This document shows, piece by piece, positions 34,111 through 42,963 of a DNA stretch of 64,000 nucleotides. Source of the stretch: a bacterium (GTDB taxonomy: Bacteria; CLD3; SB21); assembly GCA_013360215.1 (NCBI GenBank), contig JABWCP010000005.1, positions 175,575 to 239,574 on the forward strand. Direction: 5' to 3'. Position 1 is the first letter of the stretch; every line of letters begins with the position of its first letter. The position numbers were made by a program, and so were the translations under genes. Below the pieces are notes generated by a model. It worked only from the letters and a program-made list of their open reading frames with translations. It was not told where the DNA came from and ran no database searches.

Positions 34111-35238
34111 CTATGCATCATCTTCCGGATACAGTTTTTGTACACACTCGGGACAGATGCCATGCGTCAACATAGCTTTTGTGTTCGCTTCAATATAATA
34201 TTCTAACTGATTCCAATAGCCTTTATCATCGCGAATTTTTTTACACGATGCACATATCGGTAAAAGCCCGCTCAGCGTTTTGACTTCGCCCAAGGCCGCT
34301 TGCAATTCGGCAATCAGCTTTTCTCTTTCTTTTTCATGACGTTTACGTTCCATGATATCACGCGCAAACGTGATGATGTACTTTTTATCTTCATGCGTAA
34401 AAACGGATACCGACGCTTCAACATCTACAAAGTCGCCGCTCTTATTACGTATCTGGAAATCATACAACGAAGGTACTTCTTCGCCCAATGAGCGGCGACG
34501 ACCATACTCCAAAAGCCTCGGCAAATCATGCGGTGCAGCCAATTCCGAAAGATGCAAACCCATCAATTCATCTGCGCTCGTTCGCCCAAACAGCCTTGCA
34601 TAGGCCGTATTCATAAAAACAACTTTTTCGTTTTCTTCTACTAAAACACCGTCTCGTGAAGTTTCTAATATTTTGCGAATGTACATTTCACGGCGACGTG
34701 TTTCTTCGTCGGCAATCGTTTTTTCGTTTATCTGCGATTGCATATTCATAAGATGACGACGTAATTCCAATTGATCTTCTACCTGGTGCGCCAATGCGCG
34801 TAAAGCCTCTTTTTGTGCATCGCTCAGATCGCGCGGCTTATTATCTAAAACGCATAGTGAACCCAGCGCAAAACCGTCAAACGAAAAAAACGGCATGCCG
34901 GCATAAAACCGAAGTTGCGTCTCGCCGGTAACCAACGGATGATGTTTGAAACGTTTATCTTCGGACGCATCACGAACGATCAATAGTTCGTCGCCAAGAA
35001 TCGTGTGAGAGCAAAATGCTACGTCGCGCGGTACGTGTACCGGCGGAAAACCTATCGATGATTTGACCCACTGACGATCGCTGTCTATCAATGTGATCAT
35101 CGCGACCGGCGTCCCGCAGATATGGGAAGCCAAACGTGCCAAATCATCAAAACGTTGTTCCGACTCCGTATCCAAGATATGATACGAACGGAGACGTTTT
35201 ACGCGTGCGTTATCGTGGGAGGTCTCTGTGGATTTCAT
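34111..35238 (-). CDS. GAF-PAS signalling protein with cysteine-rich tail
   Basis: The 375-residue cytoplasmic protein has a GAF domain (about 20-160; DVAFCSHTIL, FYAGMPFFSFDGFALGSLCVLD), a PAS domain (about 185-300; SRDGVLVEENEKVVFMNTAYARLFG, FARDIMERKRHE), a coiled coil, and a C-terminal block LSGLLPICASCKKIRDDKGYWNQLEYYI...HGICPEC. That block occurs in other sensory proteins; its CxxC and CPEC pairs could bind metal or a redox centre. There is no kinase, cyclase or DNA-binding output, so it must pass its signal through protein contacts. The gene stands between the propeller kinase and a small HhH gene, with the same orientation as both. Confidence 0.88.
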   Translation of the reverse strand: MKSTETSHDNARVKRLRSYHILDTESEQRFDDLARLASHICGTPVAMITLIDSDRQWVKSSIGFPPVHVPRDVAFCSHTILGDELLIVRDASEDKRFKHHPLVTGETQLRFYAGMPFFSFDGFALGSLCVLDNKPRDLSDAQKEALRALAHQVEDQLELRRHLMNMQSQINEKTIADEETRRREMYIRKILETSRDGVLVEENEKVVFMNTAYARLFGRTSADELMGLHLSELAAPHDLPRLLEYGRRRSLGEEVPSLYDFQIRNKSGDFVDVEASVSVFTHEDKKYIITFARDIMERKRHEKEREKLIAELQAALGEVKTLSGLLPICASCKKIRDDKGYWNQLEYYIEANTKAMLTHGICPECVQKLYPEDDA

Positions 35239-35255
35239 CGTAGCAATATACGATG

Positions 35256-35564
35256 TTAATGTATTGAGAGGGAAGAAATCTTTTTATCACTCCAGTTCCA
35301 CCATTTCAATTTTTCCGGTTCCCGGTCCGGGTGCGATGCATAATAAACGGCACAGCGAAAAACATATAACATACAGCGATCTACGATCTCGCCACGCCGT
35401 GTACAAAAGTCCTCATACAGTTTTTCCGGATTTTTTTTGGCTAATTCGCCTACGGAACGAAAGCCCATATCCCAAAAGTCTTGGGCTATACTTTTGCCCA
35501 CGCCTGGGATTTGCATAAATTCACGTATTACGGATATTCTGTTCGTACGGTGTCGTGTTTTCAT
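35256..35564 (-). CDS. Helix-hairpin-helix protein (Cdd1-like)
   Basis: The 102-residue protein has an HhH DNA- or nucleotide-binding motif, MQIPGVGKSIAQDFWDMGFRSVGELAKKNPEKLYEDF (about 17-53), followed by RRGEIVDRCMLYVFRCAVYYA. This matches the small 'pathogenicity locus Cdd1' family (PF11731-like). Its role is unknown, although the HhH motif suggests DNA contact. It ends the TonB-receptor operon on the minus strand, starting 6 bp after the receptor stop; the two are probably cotranscribed. Confidence 0.85.
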   Translation of the reverse strand: MKTRHRTNRISVIREFMQIPGVGKSIAQDFWDMGFRSVGELAKKNPEKLYEDFCTRRGEIVDRCMLYVFRCAVYYASHPDREPEKLKWWNWSDKKISSLSIH

Positions 35565-35570
35565 AACCGA

Positions 35571-37850
35571 TCAAAACTGTATTGACCAACCGATCATATA
35601 ACTCCGTCCGGGCATACGATACCGCTCGATCTCTTCGTATTGCGTATTCGTAATGTTTTGCACTGCTATATACACGCTACATTTGGGTACAAACTCCACG
35701 GAGAGTTTGCCATTCAAAACAAAAAAAGCGTCCGGTTCGCTCCCGGGATAAATGGAAACTTCACGAATGGCGCTGTTATAACGACCATTGAGATTAAGAC
35801 TGACCGGCTCGTAGCCAGCGTCTATGTTAAAATTGAATGAATGTTTGGCTTTGTACGGCAGATCATGATTGCCTGAAGTATAACCGACATCGCGGGTTCC
35901 CGCATCTTTGGATATGTCCCGCGCATCAAGTAATGTATATCCCGCCGAAGCATTGAGATACTGTTTGTAAAAAACGTGGATGCTCGCTTCGACGCCGCGC
36001 ATGCGGGCACGATTGAGATTGACGACTTTGTAATATCCTTGATACGCCACCGCCGTATCGGCAATATACGCGATCATGTTTTTGTATTCATTCCAGAATA
36101 GCGAAATATCGTACGATGTAAAATCTGTGATTTTAAATTTGGTCCCGACTTCAAACGACGCGTAGAGTTTTTCCGATTTGAGATTAGGGTTCTGATGAAA
36201 GTGCAAATTGCCACCCTGTTCGTATTTGATATAACGTTCGGCGATGGACGGGTTACGAAACGCCTGCGCTACCAAAGCACGAACCGACCAATCTTTTTGA
36301 ATTTCATATACGGTTGAAACCTTAGGACTAAAATTACCCTCGCCATATCCATCGACAATTTTGTTGTAATCATAGCGAAGACCGAATGTCGTCGTGAGGC
36401 GATCGCTGAGTTTGATTTCATCTTGAGAATATGCGGCTACATTATACGCTGTATGTTTACCATACAATGTATTGGCCGGCCTTGCATCCACAAAATCCAG
36501 CTGCATTTCCATACCTGAAATCATGTAGTGCCGTTCGGACATATAATAGTCAAACTGTGTTACATTACCGATACGATGATTATTGATCGAAGTCTGGCGG
36601 ATACGTTCGTTACCCATTCGGCTCGAATCTTTCCAAAACGTGTACTCGGAATTATTCGTGTAATAATAGAACCGCGATGAGTATTTCAATTCTGAAGTCG
36701 GTATCGAATAATAATATAAGTCCGTGCTAAATTCGCTCCGTTTCTGGCGATTATCCAGTTTTGCCGGTGCGACATGATACGGCTGTAAAAAACTGAGCCA
36801 CGTGGCCGGATAGTCATTAGCCACATGATTATAATTCATTGCGAGTTGCAGATTTTTATTATTAGCAAAATGATACGCTGTTTTACCGTAAAGATTGATC
36901 ATATCAAATTCTGTATTTTGACGATGGCCGTCGTTGTGGCGGTGACCAGCCTCGATAAGATACGATAAGTTACCGACGCGGCGACTATGTGCTACTTCGA
37001 TTGTGTTAAATGCATTATACGCATCGTAACCGGTCCAGCCGGGAGCTTTCTCATAAAAACCATCTTCGGTATGAATCCGTGTCACAGCAACCGGTGACGG
37101 ATTTTTAGTAATAACATTGATCACACCGCCCATTGCCGATGACCCATACAGCGAGGAATAAGCGCCTTTGACTACTTCAATACGCTCGATGGAGTTGGTC
37201 GGAACCAAATTCCACAACGCACCGCCGGATTCCGGGCTCAACGCAGGTCGTCCGTCTATAAGCAGCAGCACACGGTTGCCGACGCCTGCACCCGCCACTT
37301 CCGATGAGCCGCGAATCGAAACCGCCTGCACATTGGATCCCGAAGAGCGGGTCAATTGTACACTGGGCGCAGACTCAATCGCCTGATCAAAGGTCGAAAT
37401 ATTTTTTTTCTGCATCTCTTCGGCGGTGATCACACCGACGCTGGCCGGCGCCAAATTGGCTGTGGTCTCCTTACGTGTCGCCGACACGACGATCTCTTCA
37501 GATGTGATTTCCGAAACGGCCAAACGTACCTCTATATGCGTCGTTTCACCGGTTTTTACTTTCACATTATCTAAGGCTTTTTTTTCGTATCCGATATACG
37601 TTGCGACGATCGTATAGATCCCTTGGGGCACTTTGATTATTTTAAAAAAACCCTCCGCATCGGAAACGGCACCGAGTATAGTACCGGCCACAGCCACATT
37701 CGCATATGCCAGCGGTGCACCGGAATTTTCTTCTGTTACTCGACCGCTGATTACACCGATCGTTTTGTTCTCGGTCTCGTTACCATTACCGGCAAATATA
37801 CTAGAACAACCAAAAAGAAAGATGATACCTATCCATCGAAACCATTTCAT
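35571..37850 (-). CDS. TonB-dependent outer-membrane receptor
   Basis: The 759-residue receptor has a signal peptide (MKWFRWIGIIFLFGCSSIFAG), a carboxypeptidase-regulatory-like domain (GVISGRVTEENSGAPLAYANVAVAGTILGAVSD, about 32-110), a plug domain (IGTVSVT-like; RGSSEVAGAGVGNRVLLLIDGRP, about 175-200; then SLYGSSAMGGVINVITK) and a 22-strand barrel ending in SYMIGWSIQF. It imports an unknown nutrient through the outer membrane, driven by TonB; the window's own TonB is at 47961. It is cotranscribed with the M28 peptidase and PD40 genes, suggesting a peptide-related substrate. Confidence 0.93.
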   Translation of the reverse strand: MKWFRWIGIIFLFGCSSIFAGNGNETENKTIGVISGRVTEENSGAPLAYANVAVAGTILGAVSDAEGFFKIIKVPQGIYTIVATYIGYEKKALDNVKVKTGETTHIEVRLAVSEITSEEIVVSATRKETTANLAPASVGVITAEEMQKKNISTFDQAIESAPSVQLTRSSGSNVQAVSIRGSSEVAGAGVGNRVLLLIDGRPALSPESGGALWNLVPTNSIERIEVVKGAYSSLYGSSAMGGVINVITKNPSPVAVTRIHTEDGFYEKAPGWTGYDAYNAFNTIEVAHSRRVGNLSYLIEAGHRHNDGHRQNTEFDMINLYGKTAYHFANNKNLQLAMNYNHVANDYPATWLSFLQPYHVAPAKLDNRQKRSEFSTDLYYYSIPTSELKYSSRFYYYTNNSEYTFWKDSSRMGNERIRQTSINNHRIGNVTQFDYYMSERHYMISGMEMQLDFVDARPANTLYGKHTAYNVAAYSQDEIKLSDRLTTTFGLRYDYNKIVDGYGEGNFSPKVSTVYEIQKDWSVRALVAQAFRNPSIAERYIKYEQGGNLHFHQNPNLKSEKLYASFEVGTKFKITDFTSYDISLFWNEYKNMIAYIADTAVAYQGYYKVVNLNRARMRGVEASIHVFYKQYLNASAGYTLLDARDISKDAGTRDVGYTSGNHDLPYKAKHSFNFNIDAGYEPVSLNLNGRYNSAIREVSIYPGSEPDAFFVLNGKLSVEFVPKCSVYIAVQNITNTQYEEIERYRMPGRSYMIGWSIQF

Positions 37851-37851
37851 A

Positions 37852-39114
37852 TCAAAACACCACTTTCATATCCAGCGTGTCTTCTCCGCGTTTTATTTTT
37901 ACACTGGTCGTTTCGCCTTTTGTAAATTTTGACAACGCTTGCATGTATGTTTGGATATCAAAAACGACGTGCTCTCCGATTTGAACGATGACATCACCGG
38001 CTTTTAGACCTGCTACAGCCGCCGGTTTTCCGTCTGTGACACCATCCACCCGCATGCCGCCGGTAAACGCGTAATCCGGTAAAATACCAAGTGTTACTTT
38101 AAACCGGGGCGAATCACTTGCGGTAGAATTATTGCGCGTCGCCGTAAAGGCCAATTTAGGCATGGCTTCGACTTTTTCGATAATGCGCTGAATATACTCC
38201 AATACATCTTTTTGACCGTCATAATTTACTTTGTCGGCGTCATCGCTCGGTTTGTGATAATCCGGATGTGATCCTGTGAAAAAATGCAGTACGGGAATAT
38301 TTTTCAAATAAAAACTGGTATGATCCGAGGGCCCAATGCCGCTGGAATCCGTTTTGATTTGAAAATCATGCGATGTATTACGAATAAGATTTTCTAATAC
38401 CGGGCTTGTCCCCGTGCCATATATCATGAGACGTCGAGCCGAATCCAAACGTCCGATCATATCCATATTAATCATAAGATGGACTTTATTGAGATCAATG
38501 CTCGGATTGGCCGTAAACGCCTTTGATCCCAATAAACCAAGTTCTTCGCCGGAGAAGGCGATAAACAAAAAATTATATTTTTCTTTAATTTTGTTCTGCC
38601 TGTAAAAGCGAGCCAATTCAAGCAACCCTGCCGTTCCCGATGCATTATCATCAGCGCCGTTGTGAATTTTTCCTTCCGGGTTGGGATCAAGAGACCCGCC
38701 TTGCCGACCTAGCCCGAGGTGATCGTAGTGCGCGCCGATAATGATCGTATTTTCAGCGCTATTATTCAGATAAGCAATCACGTTATACGCGGATCGTACA
38801 GGTTGCGTAGTATCTATCGCCGCATGGGGATTACTGCTATTACGCGGGCGAAATTCAAACTTTTGAAGAAATCCGTTGTTGGCGCCGTACGCTGTTAAGC
38901 CATAGCGCTTAAATTCCGATGCTATGTAACCTCGTGCTTCGGCTTCACCCGGTTCGCCGGTTCCGCGACCTTCCATTTCATCACCGCTGAGTTTTTGGAC
39001 ATGCCGTCTCAGGATAGATGCGTCGATTTGTGCATATACCGGTTTAATCAAAAAAAACAAAGTTGATGCGATGAGACTGAGACGTAAAATTTTGTTACGA
39101 ATGCGGCGCTTCAT
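37852..39114 (-). CDS. Exported M28 aminopeptidase with PDZ domain
   Basis: The 420-residue protein starts at ATG 39114, chosen because GGAGG (39122-39126) lies 7 bp upstream. It has a signal peptide (ending VYAQ) and the M28 zinc-peptidase set GAHYDHLG (His, about 130), NGADDNASGTAGLLELAR (Asp bridging, about 155), AFSGEELGLLGSKAF (Glu pair) and NMDMIGR. A C-terminal PDZ domain (about 340-420; GLKAGDVIVQIGEHVV) follows. M28 enzymes release amino acids from peptides. It is encoded between the PD40 protein and the TonB receptor, so it probably processes peptides for uptake; the stop codon precedes the receptor ATG by 1 bp. Confidence 0.92.
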   Translation of the reverse strand: MKRRIRNKILRLSLIASTLFFLIKPVYAQIDASILRRHVQKLSGDEMEGRGTGEPGEAEARGYIASEFKRYGLTAYGANNGFLQKFEFRPRNSSNPHAAIDTTQPVRSAYNVIAYLNNSAENTIIIGAHYDHLGLGRQGGSLDPNPEGKIHNGADDNASGTAGLLELARFYRQNKIKEKYNFLFIAFSGEELGLLGSKAFTANPSIDLNKVHLMINMDMIGRLDSARRLMIYGTGTSPVLENLIRNTSHDFQIKTDSSGIGPSDHTSFYLKNIPVLHFFTGSHPDYHKPSDDADKVNYDGQKDVLEYIQRIIEKVEAMPKLAFTATRNNSTASDSPRFKVTLGILPDYAFTGGMRVDGVTDGKPAAVAGLKAGDVIVQIGEHVVFDIQTYMQALSKFTKGETTSVKIKRGEDTLDMKVVF

Positions 39115-39116
39115 GA

Positions 39117-40172
39117 TCAATCCTCCCAATCGGCGATAAATAAATTAGTATCTCGTGTTCCGTTATTATTACGATTGGACGAAAAAATCAAGCGTTTCCC
39201 GTCCGGCGAAAACATGGGAAATGCATTAAAGATGCTTTCGTGCGTAATGCGCTCCAGTCCGTTGCCGTCGAGATTGATCATATAAAGTTGAAAATCATAG
39301 CCGCGTTGGGAGTGATGATTGGATGAAAAAATTATTTTTTTTCCGGACGGGTGAAAAAACGGCGCCCAGTTGGCCTTACCAAGTTGGGTGATCTGCCGCA
39401 GATCCGAACCATCCACATTGCATGTATAGATTTCCATATTGGTCGGTGCAACCAAACCTTGACTCAAAAGCTCTTTGTACTCTTTGATTTCATCTTCAGT
39501 TTTAGGGCGTGAAGCACGGAAAACCAGTTTTTTCCCGTCCGGCGAAAAAAAGGCCCCGCCGTCGTAACCAAGATCGTGGGTGACTTGTTTGAGTTGCGAA
39601 CCGTCGGTATTCATAGTCCAAAGTTCGAGGTCTCCGGAACGCGTACTGGTAAAAACAATCTTATCACCTTGCGGTGAAACCGTCGCTTCGGCATCATAAC
39701 CCGGCGTTTGTGTCAATGGTTGTAAAATACGCCCCTCGGTATCGGCTACAAAAATGTCATACGTATCAAAAATCTGCCACAGATATTTGCGATCGCTGCG
39801 GGAGGGCGGCGGGGGCGGGCAATCCTTTCCGCCAAGATGCGTCGAAGCATAGACAATGCGCGTATCGCCTTTAAGAAAATAAGAACACGTCGTACGACCT
39901 AATCCTGTACTCAACTGTTTTGGTTTGTACATAGAATCGGCGCTTGCAATATCCATCATAAAAATCTGATCACAGGACATGCCCCACGCCGGATTATTGC
40001 TTTGAAAAGTCAACTTCTTTCCGTCAAAACTAAAATACGCTTCCGCATTGTCTCCGCCAAACGTCAATTGACGCAGGTTTTTAAGATGCTTCTCCGTTGA
40101 CGGCGTTTGCGCCATCACTACGCCCGTAACCGTCAAAAGAACCCATCGCAACAGTGCACTCATTTTTTTCAT
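39117..40172 (-). CDS. PD40 beta-propeller protein (TolB-like)
   Basis: The 351-residue exported protein (signal MKKMSALLRWVLLTVTGVVMAQ) contains at least six PD40/WD40-like repeats, each with the kernel SPDGKKLxFxS and DGSxLxQIT, as in TolB and periplasmic dipeptidyl-peptidase propellers. A polyproline stretch (CPPPPP) is at about 118-123. Its stop overlaps the ribosome site of the M28 peptidase gene, indicating translational coupling. It probably binds or presents a substrate to the peptidase; function is inferred from position only. Confidence 0.88.
   Translation of the reverse strand: MKKMSALLRWVLLTVTGVVMAQTPSTEKHLKNLRQLTFGGDNAEAYFSFDGKKLTFQSNNPAWGMSCDQIFMMDIASADSMYKPKQLSTGLGRTTCSYFLKGDTRIVYASTHLGGKDCPPPPPSRSDRKYLWQIFDTYDIFVADTEGRILQPLTQTPGYDAEATVSPQGDKIVFTSTRSGDLELWTMNTDGSQLKQVTHDLGYDGGAFFSPDGKKLVFRASRPKTEDEIKEYKELLSQGLVAPTNMEIYTCNVDGSDLRQITQLGKANWAPFFHPSGKKIIFSSNHHSQRGYDFQLYMINLDGNGLERITHESIFNAFPMFSPDGKRLIFSSNRNNNGTRDTNLFIADWED
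39122..39126 (-). promoter_or_regulatory. Ribosome-binding site of the M28 peptidase gene
   Basis: A perfect GGAGG on the minus strand lies 7 bp before ATG 39114 and overlaps the 3' end of the PD40 gene, coupling their translation. It selects this start over the one at 39129. Confidence 0.8.
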
Positions 40173-40189
40173 CCCTGTTTCATATAAAG

Positions 40190-40231
40190 AAAAAAGGCAC
40201 GTGACGACAAAAGAGTCATCGTGCCTTTTTT
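40190..40231 (-). terminator. Terminator after the lipoprotein gene
   Basis: AAAAAAGGCACG-TGAC pairs with GTCA-TCGTGCCTTTTTT (one bulge) around a 9-nt loop, with T-runs on both strands. It ends the minus-strand lipoprotein transcript and separates it from the PD40 operon. Confidence 0.88.
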
Positions 40232-40247
40232 AAAAATCATATTTATA

Positions 40248-40826
40248 TTAATGGAACCAGCTATTTACAAAACCAAAATCGGCTTTAAAATTGAGCGTCA
40301 ATTCATCACCGGCTTCCACAGTAATTGCCGCCGGTGCAGGGTAATCGTAACCCGGGAAGTAGGGTGGTGCCGGAGCAATGTATATACCGTGGCTTACGCT
40401 ATCCGGCATTTCCCAATGCACTCCGAGTGTTGCGGTTTTTTTGTCGGAGGAAACTGCACGGTTGGTACGAAATCCTACCGCCAACGCCGAGTATGTACCG
40501 GGTTCAACTTCAATTTCGTATTGATATGTCGAGTCACCGGCCACACGGGTAAAGACAACCGGATTATTGGCGTTGTATGGCGCACCATAAGGCACGCGAC
40601 CGCCAGGACCGTTTTTCCATACAGAATCTGCAAAAATCGTAACTTCTACTTCACCGCTGTCTTCGTCAGCTTTGGTAAAACTACCGGATGCTTTCCATAC
40701 GCTTACATTTTTGAAGGTTACGGTTCCTTTGATGGTAGCCGTTGTCGGCTTTTTGTCATCATCGCAGCCGGATAATATCATAATTCCTATGGCAAGGATG
40801 AGACTAAGTAATAACGTTTTTTTCAT
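40248..40826 (-). CDS. Exported lipoprotein of unknown function
   Basis: The 192-residue protein starts at ATG 40826, which gives a lipoprotein signal MKKTLLLSLILAIGIMILSGC (LSGC lipobox); an ORF start at 40898 would precede it without a signal. The mature part is acidic at first (DDDKK) and beta-rich (TATIKGTVTFKNVSVWKASGSF, YQYEIEVEPGTYSALAVGF), resembling a carboxypeptidase-regulatory or Ig-like fold. No family was recognised. It is monocistronic, with a terminator directly downstream. Likely on the outer membrane or periplasmic face; role unknown. Confidence 0.8.
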   Translation of the reverse strand: MKKTLLLSLILAIGIMILSGCDDDKKPTTATIKGTVTFKNVSVWKASGSFTKADEDSGEVEVTIFADSVWKNGPGGRVPYGAPYNANNPVVFTRVAGDSTYQYEIEVEPGTYSALAVGFRTNRAVSSDKKTATLGVHWEMPDSVSHGIYIAPAPPYFPGYDYPAPAAITVEAGDELTLNFKADFGFVNSWFH

Positions 40827-41034
40827 AAAATTGCCTTGTATAATGGTAGTAGGTTTAGTGACACTTGCAATATAGAGCCATAGAACACCTCTTGTCAATG
40901 CGACGAACCACCTTTTACAAATATATTACAAACAATGAGATATGATTAAAATTTTTAAATTCTATGACCAAAATCATGGTATTTTTTTAGTCCTTTTGTT
41001 GTGATTTTTTGTATGAAATCTTTACATTACATTT

Positions 41035-41062
41035 AAACTTTGGTACAGCGATCCCGTCTAAT
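41035..41062 (+). promoter_or_regulatory. Possible ECF-type (self-)promoter
   Basis: AAACTT (41035-41040), a 16-bp spacer and TCTAAT (41057-41062, within CGTCTAAT) resemble the sigma-E/ECF pattern GAACTT-N16-TCTAA. The site is 30 bp before the sigma-factor gene, as expected for autoregulation. This is a pattern match only. Confidence 0.4.
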
Positions 41063-41091
41063 AGAACACCAGGAGAAGAGAATACCGACGC

Positions 41092-41667
41092 ATGACGGAT
41101 CAGGAAATCATAGCAATATTTCAATCAGCCGAAGGCGCGAAACGTGATCAGGTTTTCGGCGACATCGTGCATCGGTATCGAGAGAGACTGTATGCGATCA
41201 TCATGGGTTTTACCAATGATCATGACGAAACAGATGACTTGCTTCAGGAAACATTTATCAAGGCGTATCAGCACTTGCATACATTTCGCGCCGAAAGTTC
41301 TTTGTACACATGGCTTTGTCGCATCGCAATCAATCTTTCGATTTCATATACGCGCAAAAGAAAATTGCGTCAGTTTTTCAGCGTAGATGCGATGGAAGAA
41401 ATTTTACCATCCGGACAAGATGGGCCGGACGCGACAACGGAAAAAACGGAACTGCGAAAGCATATCAAAAGAGCCGTTGATCAGTTATCGGAAAAACAAA
41501 AAAAGGTTTTTATTTTGCGTTATTATGATGAACTCAGCCATGCTGAAATTGCACAAATAACCGGAAATTCCGAAGGAACAATCAAAGCCAATTTTTTTCA
41601 TGCGATGAATAAAGTACAGGCGTATTTAGAAAAACATTATTTTGAAAAAGGAAAACCCCATGCGTGA
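41092..41667 (+). CDS. ECF-type RNA polymerase sigma factor
   Basis: The 191-residue protein has region 2 (FGDIVHRYRERLYAIIMGFTNDHDETDDLLQETFIKAYQHL, about 22-62; the DDLLQETF core is diagnostic) and region 4 (LSEKQKKVFILRYYDELSHAEIAQITGNSEGTIKANFFHAMNKV, about 131-174). It directs RNA polymerase to stress-related promoters, usually including its own. It overlaps the anti-sigma gene by 8 bp, which couples their translation; the anti-sigma start has AAAGGAAAA inside the sigma 3' end. A probable target, the CpxP-like gene, follows. Confidence 0.95.
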   Translation: MTDQEIIAIFQSAEGAKRDQVFGDIVHRYRERLYAIIMGFTNDHDETDDLLQETFIKAYQHLHTFRAESSLYTWLCRIAINLSISYTRKRKLRQFFSVDAMEEILPSGQDGPDATTEKTELRKHIKRAVDQLSEKQKKVFILRYYDELSHAEIAQITGNSEGTIKANFFHAMNKVQAYLEKHYFEKGKPHA

Positions 41668-42244
41668 CGAATGGGTAGCTTACCACAAAAACAAATTGTC
41701 GCCGGACGCGCGACGCCGGTTTGACGAAAACCTAATTTCCGATCCCTCTGAAAACGAGGCCTTTCAGAAATTCAGTCGCGTTGCGGAAGCTTTAGAATCG
41801 GCTCGTCCGGTCACGCCTGAAGGATATTGGCGAAACTTCAACGTACACCTGATGGATAGGATCGCCGAAAAACGTAAACCCCGTTTTTCTTTTTCTTGGA
41901 AACTTGCCATTCCTGCGATAGCGACAGCCGCTTTGGCTGTTTTTTTCCTCGTTCCGCTTAACACAGACGACACAACGGCTGTGCATCCGGACGTGTGGAA
42001 TGATTTAGCGTCTTCACTCGAATCCATGGAAACGTCCTCCGCGTTCGAGTCGGGCGCCGATATACAGATCGCATCCGAAGATGTCGAAGAAACAATGGTG
42101 ACAGCCGACGAATGGCATGATTTTTCAAGTGCTCTGGAATCTATTCGTTTTTCAGTCAATGAAACCAACGCCGACGGCACGGTTTGGGATAAAAGCGCCA
42201 AAGAAGAATTACTCAAAACACTCGATCAAACATCTATAATCTAA
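41660..42244 (+). CDS. Transmembrane anti-sigma factor
   Basis: The 194-residue protein from ATG 41660 (AAGGA about 8 bp upstream) overlaps the sigma gene. A cytoplasmic N-domain (MRDEWVAYHKNKLSPDARRRFDE) lacks the Cys and His of the zinc-type ZAS domain. One transmembrane helix (about 82-102; LAIPAIATAALAVFFLV) and an acidic periplasmic domain follow. That domain contains the motif xWxDxxSxLESx twice (VWNDLASSLESM, about 112-123, and EWHDFSSALESI, about 151-162). Its position and topology mark it as the sigma partner; what it senses is unknown. The next gene starts 16 bp after the stop. Confidence 0.85.
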   Translation: MRDEWVAYHKNKLSPDARRRFDENLISDPSENEAFQKFSRVAEALESARPVTPEGYWRNFNVHLMDRIAEKRKPRFSFSWKLAIPAIATAALAVFFLVPLNTDDTTAVHPDVWNDLASSLESMETSSAFESGADIQIASEDVEETMVTADEWHDFSSALESIRFSVNETNADGTVWDKSAKEELLKTLDQTSII

Positions 42245-42260
42245 TAATTCAATCATAGGT

Positions 42261-42788
42261 ATGCGCATGAAACTTTTTACGATCCTTGGTGTAACTCTGA
42301 TTCTCGGGACTTCAGGTGTATCTCTGCACGCGCAGGAAGACGCTGAGTTCAAAGAACGGATCATCGAAATCAAAAAGAAGAAACTGCTCGAATCCCTTGC
42401 ACTTTCTAAAGACAAGGAAAACCAGTTTCTCAAAGTGTATGACGAATATTTCGATAAGCGCCGCGACCTCAATCGCGAACGTAAGGCCGTTATGAAACGT
42501 ATCGCTCATATGTCACAGCTTCAGGCGGATGACATTCAGGGCGATAAAGTGACCAAAGCTATCGAAGAGCTCGGTTATGTCGAACGTAAAATCGTAGATC
42601 AACGTCAACGCACCGTCGAACAGCTGCGCGGCACTCTGACTGAACCCGAATTAGCAAAATTTGTGATTTTCGAACAGAATTTCCCAATCCGCATGCGGGA
42701 AATGATCTTTGATATCCGCGCCCGGAAACATAAAGACAAGGACATGCGCATGTTTATACCGCCGGGCGAGGACGATTTATTGGATTAA
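42261..42788 (+). CDS. Spy/CpxP-like periplasmic protein
   Basis: The 175-residue exported protein (signal to SLHAQ, about 1-24) is a charged, all-helical protein with long amphipathic stretches (KERIIEIKKKKLLESLALSKDKENQFLKVYDEYFDKRRDLN; VERKIVDQRQRTVEQLR) and an LTEPELAKFVIFEQ-type segment like the LTxxQ region of Spy/CpxP/ZraP chaperones. It follows the sigma and anti-sigma genes, and such proteins are common targets of ECF factors. It probably protects or monitors envelope proteins. Whether it feeds back on the anti-sigma is not known. Confidence 0.75.
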   Translation: MRMKLFTILGVTLILGTSGVSLHAQEDAEFKERIIEIKKKKLLESLALSKDKENQFLKVYDEYFDKRRDLNRERKAVMKRIAHMSQLQADDIQGDKVTKAIEELGYVERKIVDQRQRTVEQLRGTLTEPELAKFVIFEQNFPIRMREMIFDIRARKHKDKDMRMFIPPGEDDLLD

Positions 42789-42963
42789 ATGAGGTAGGTC
42801 ACAACTTATATTTTGGCAGGATAATATCGAGACACAAAAATTACCTTCGCACACTTAACTGAAGGAAATCGAAGCGTAGATGTAAACACAACATCAATCT
42901 ACAATTCACCGTTTTACACCAAAAGCAAAATATCGGGATAAGTATAAAACTGTAATCTAAAAC

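Noticed and set aside
42789..42963. Hairpin GTAGAT...ATCTAC in the spacer between convergent genes
   Set aside because: The stem is short and interrupted, and no T run follows on either strand, so I did not list it as a terminator.
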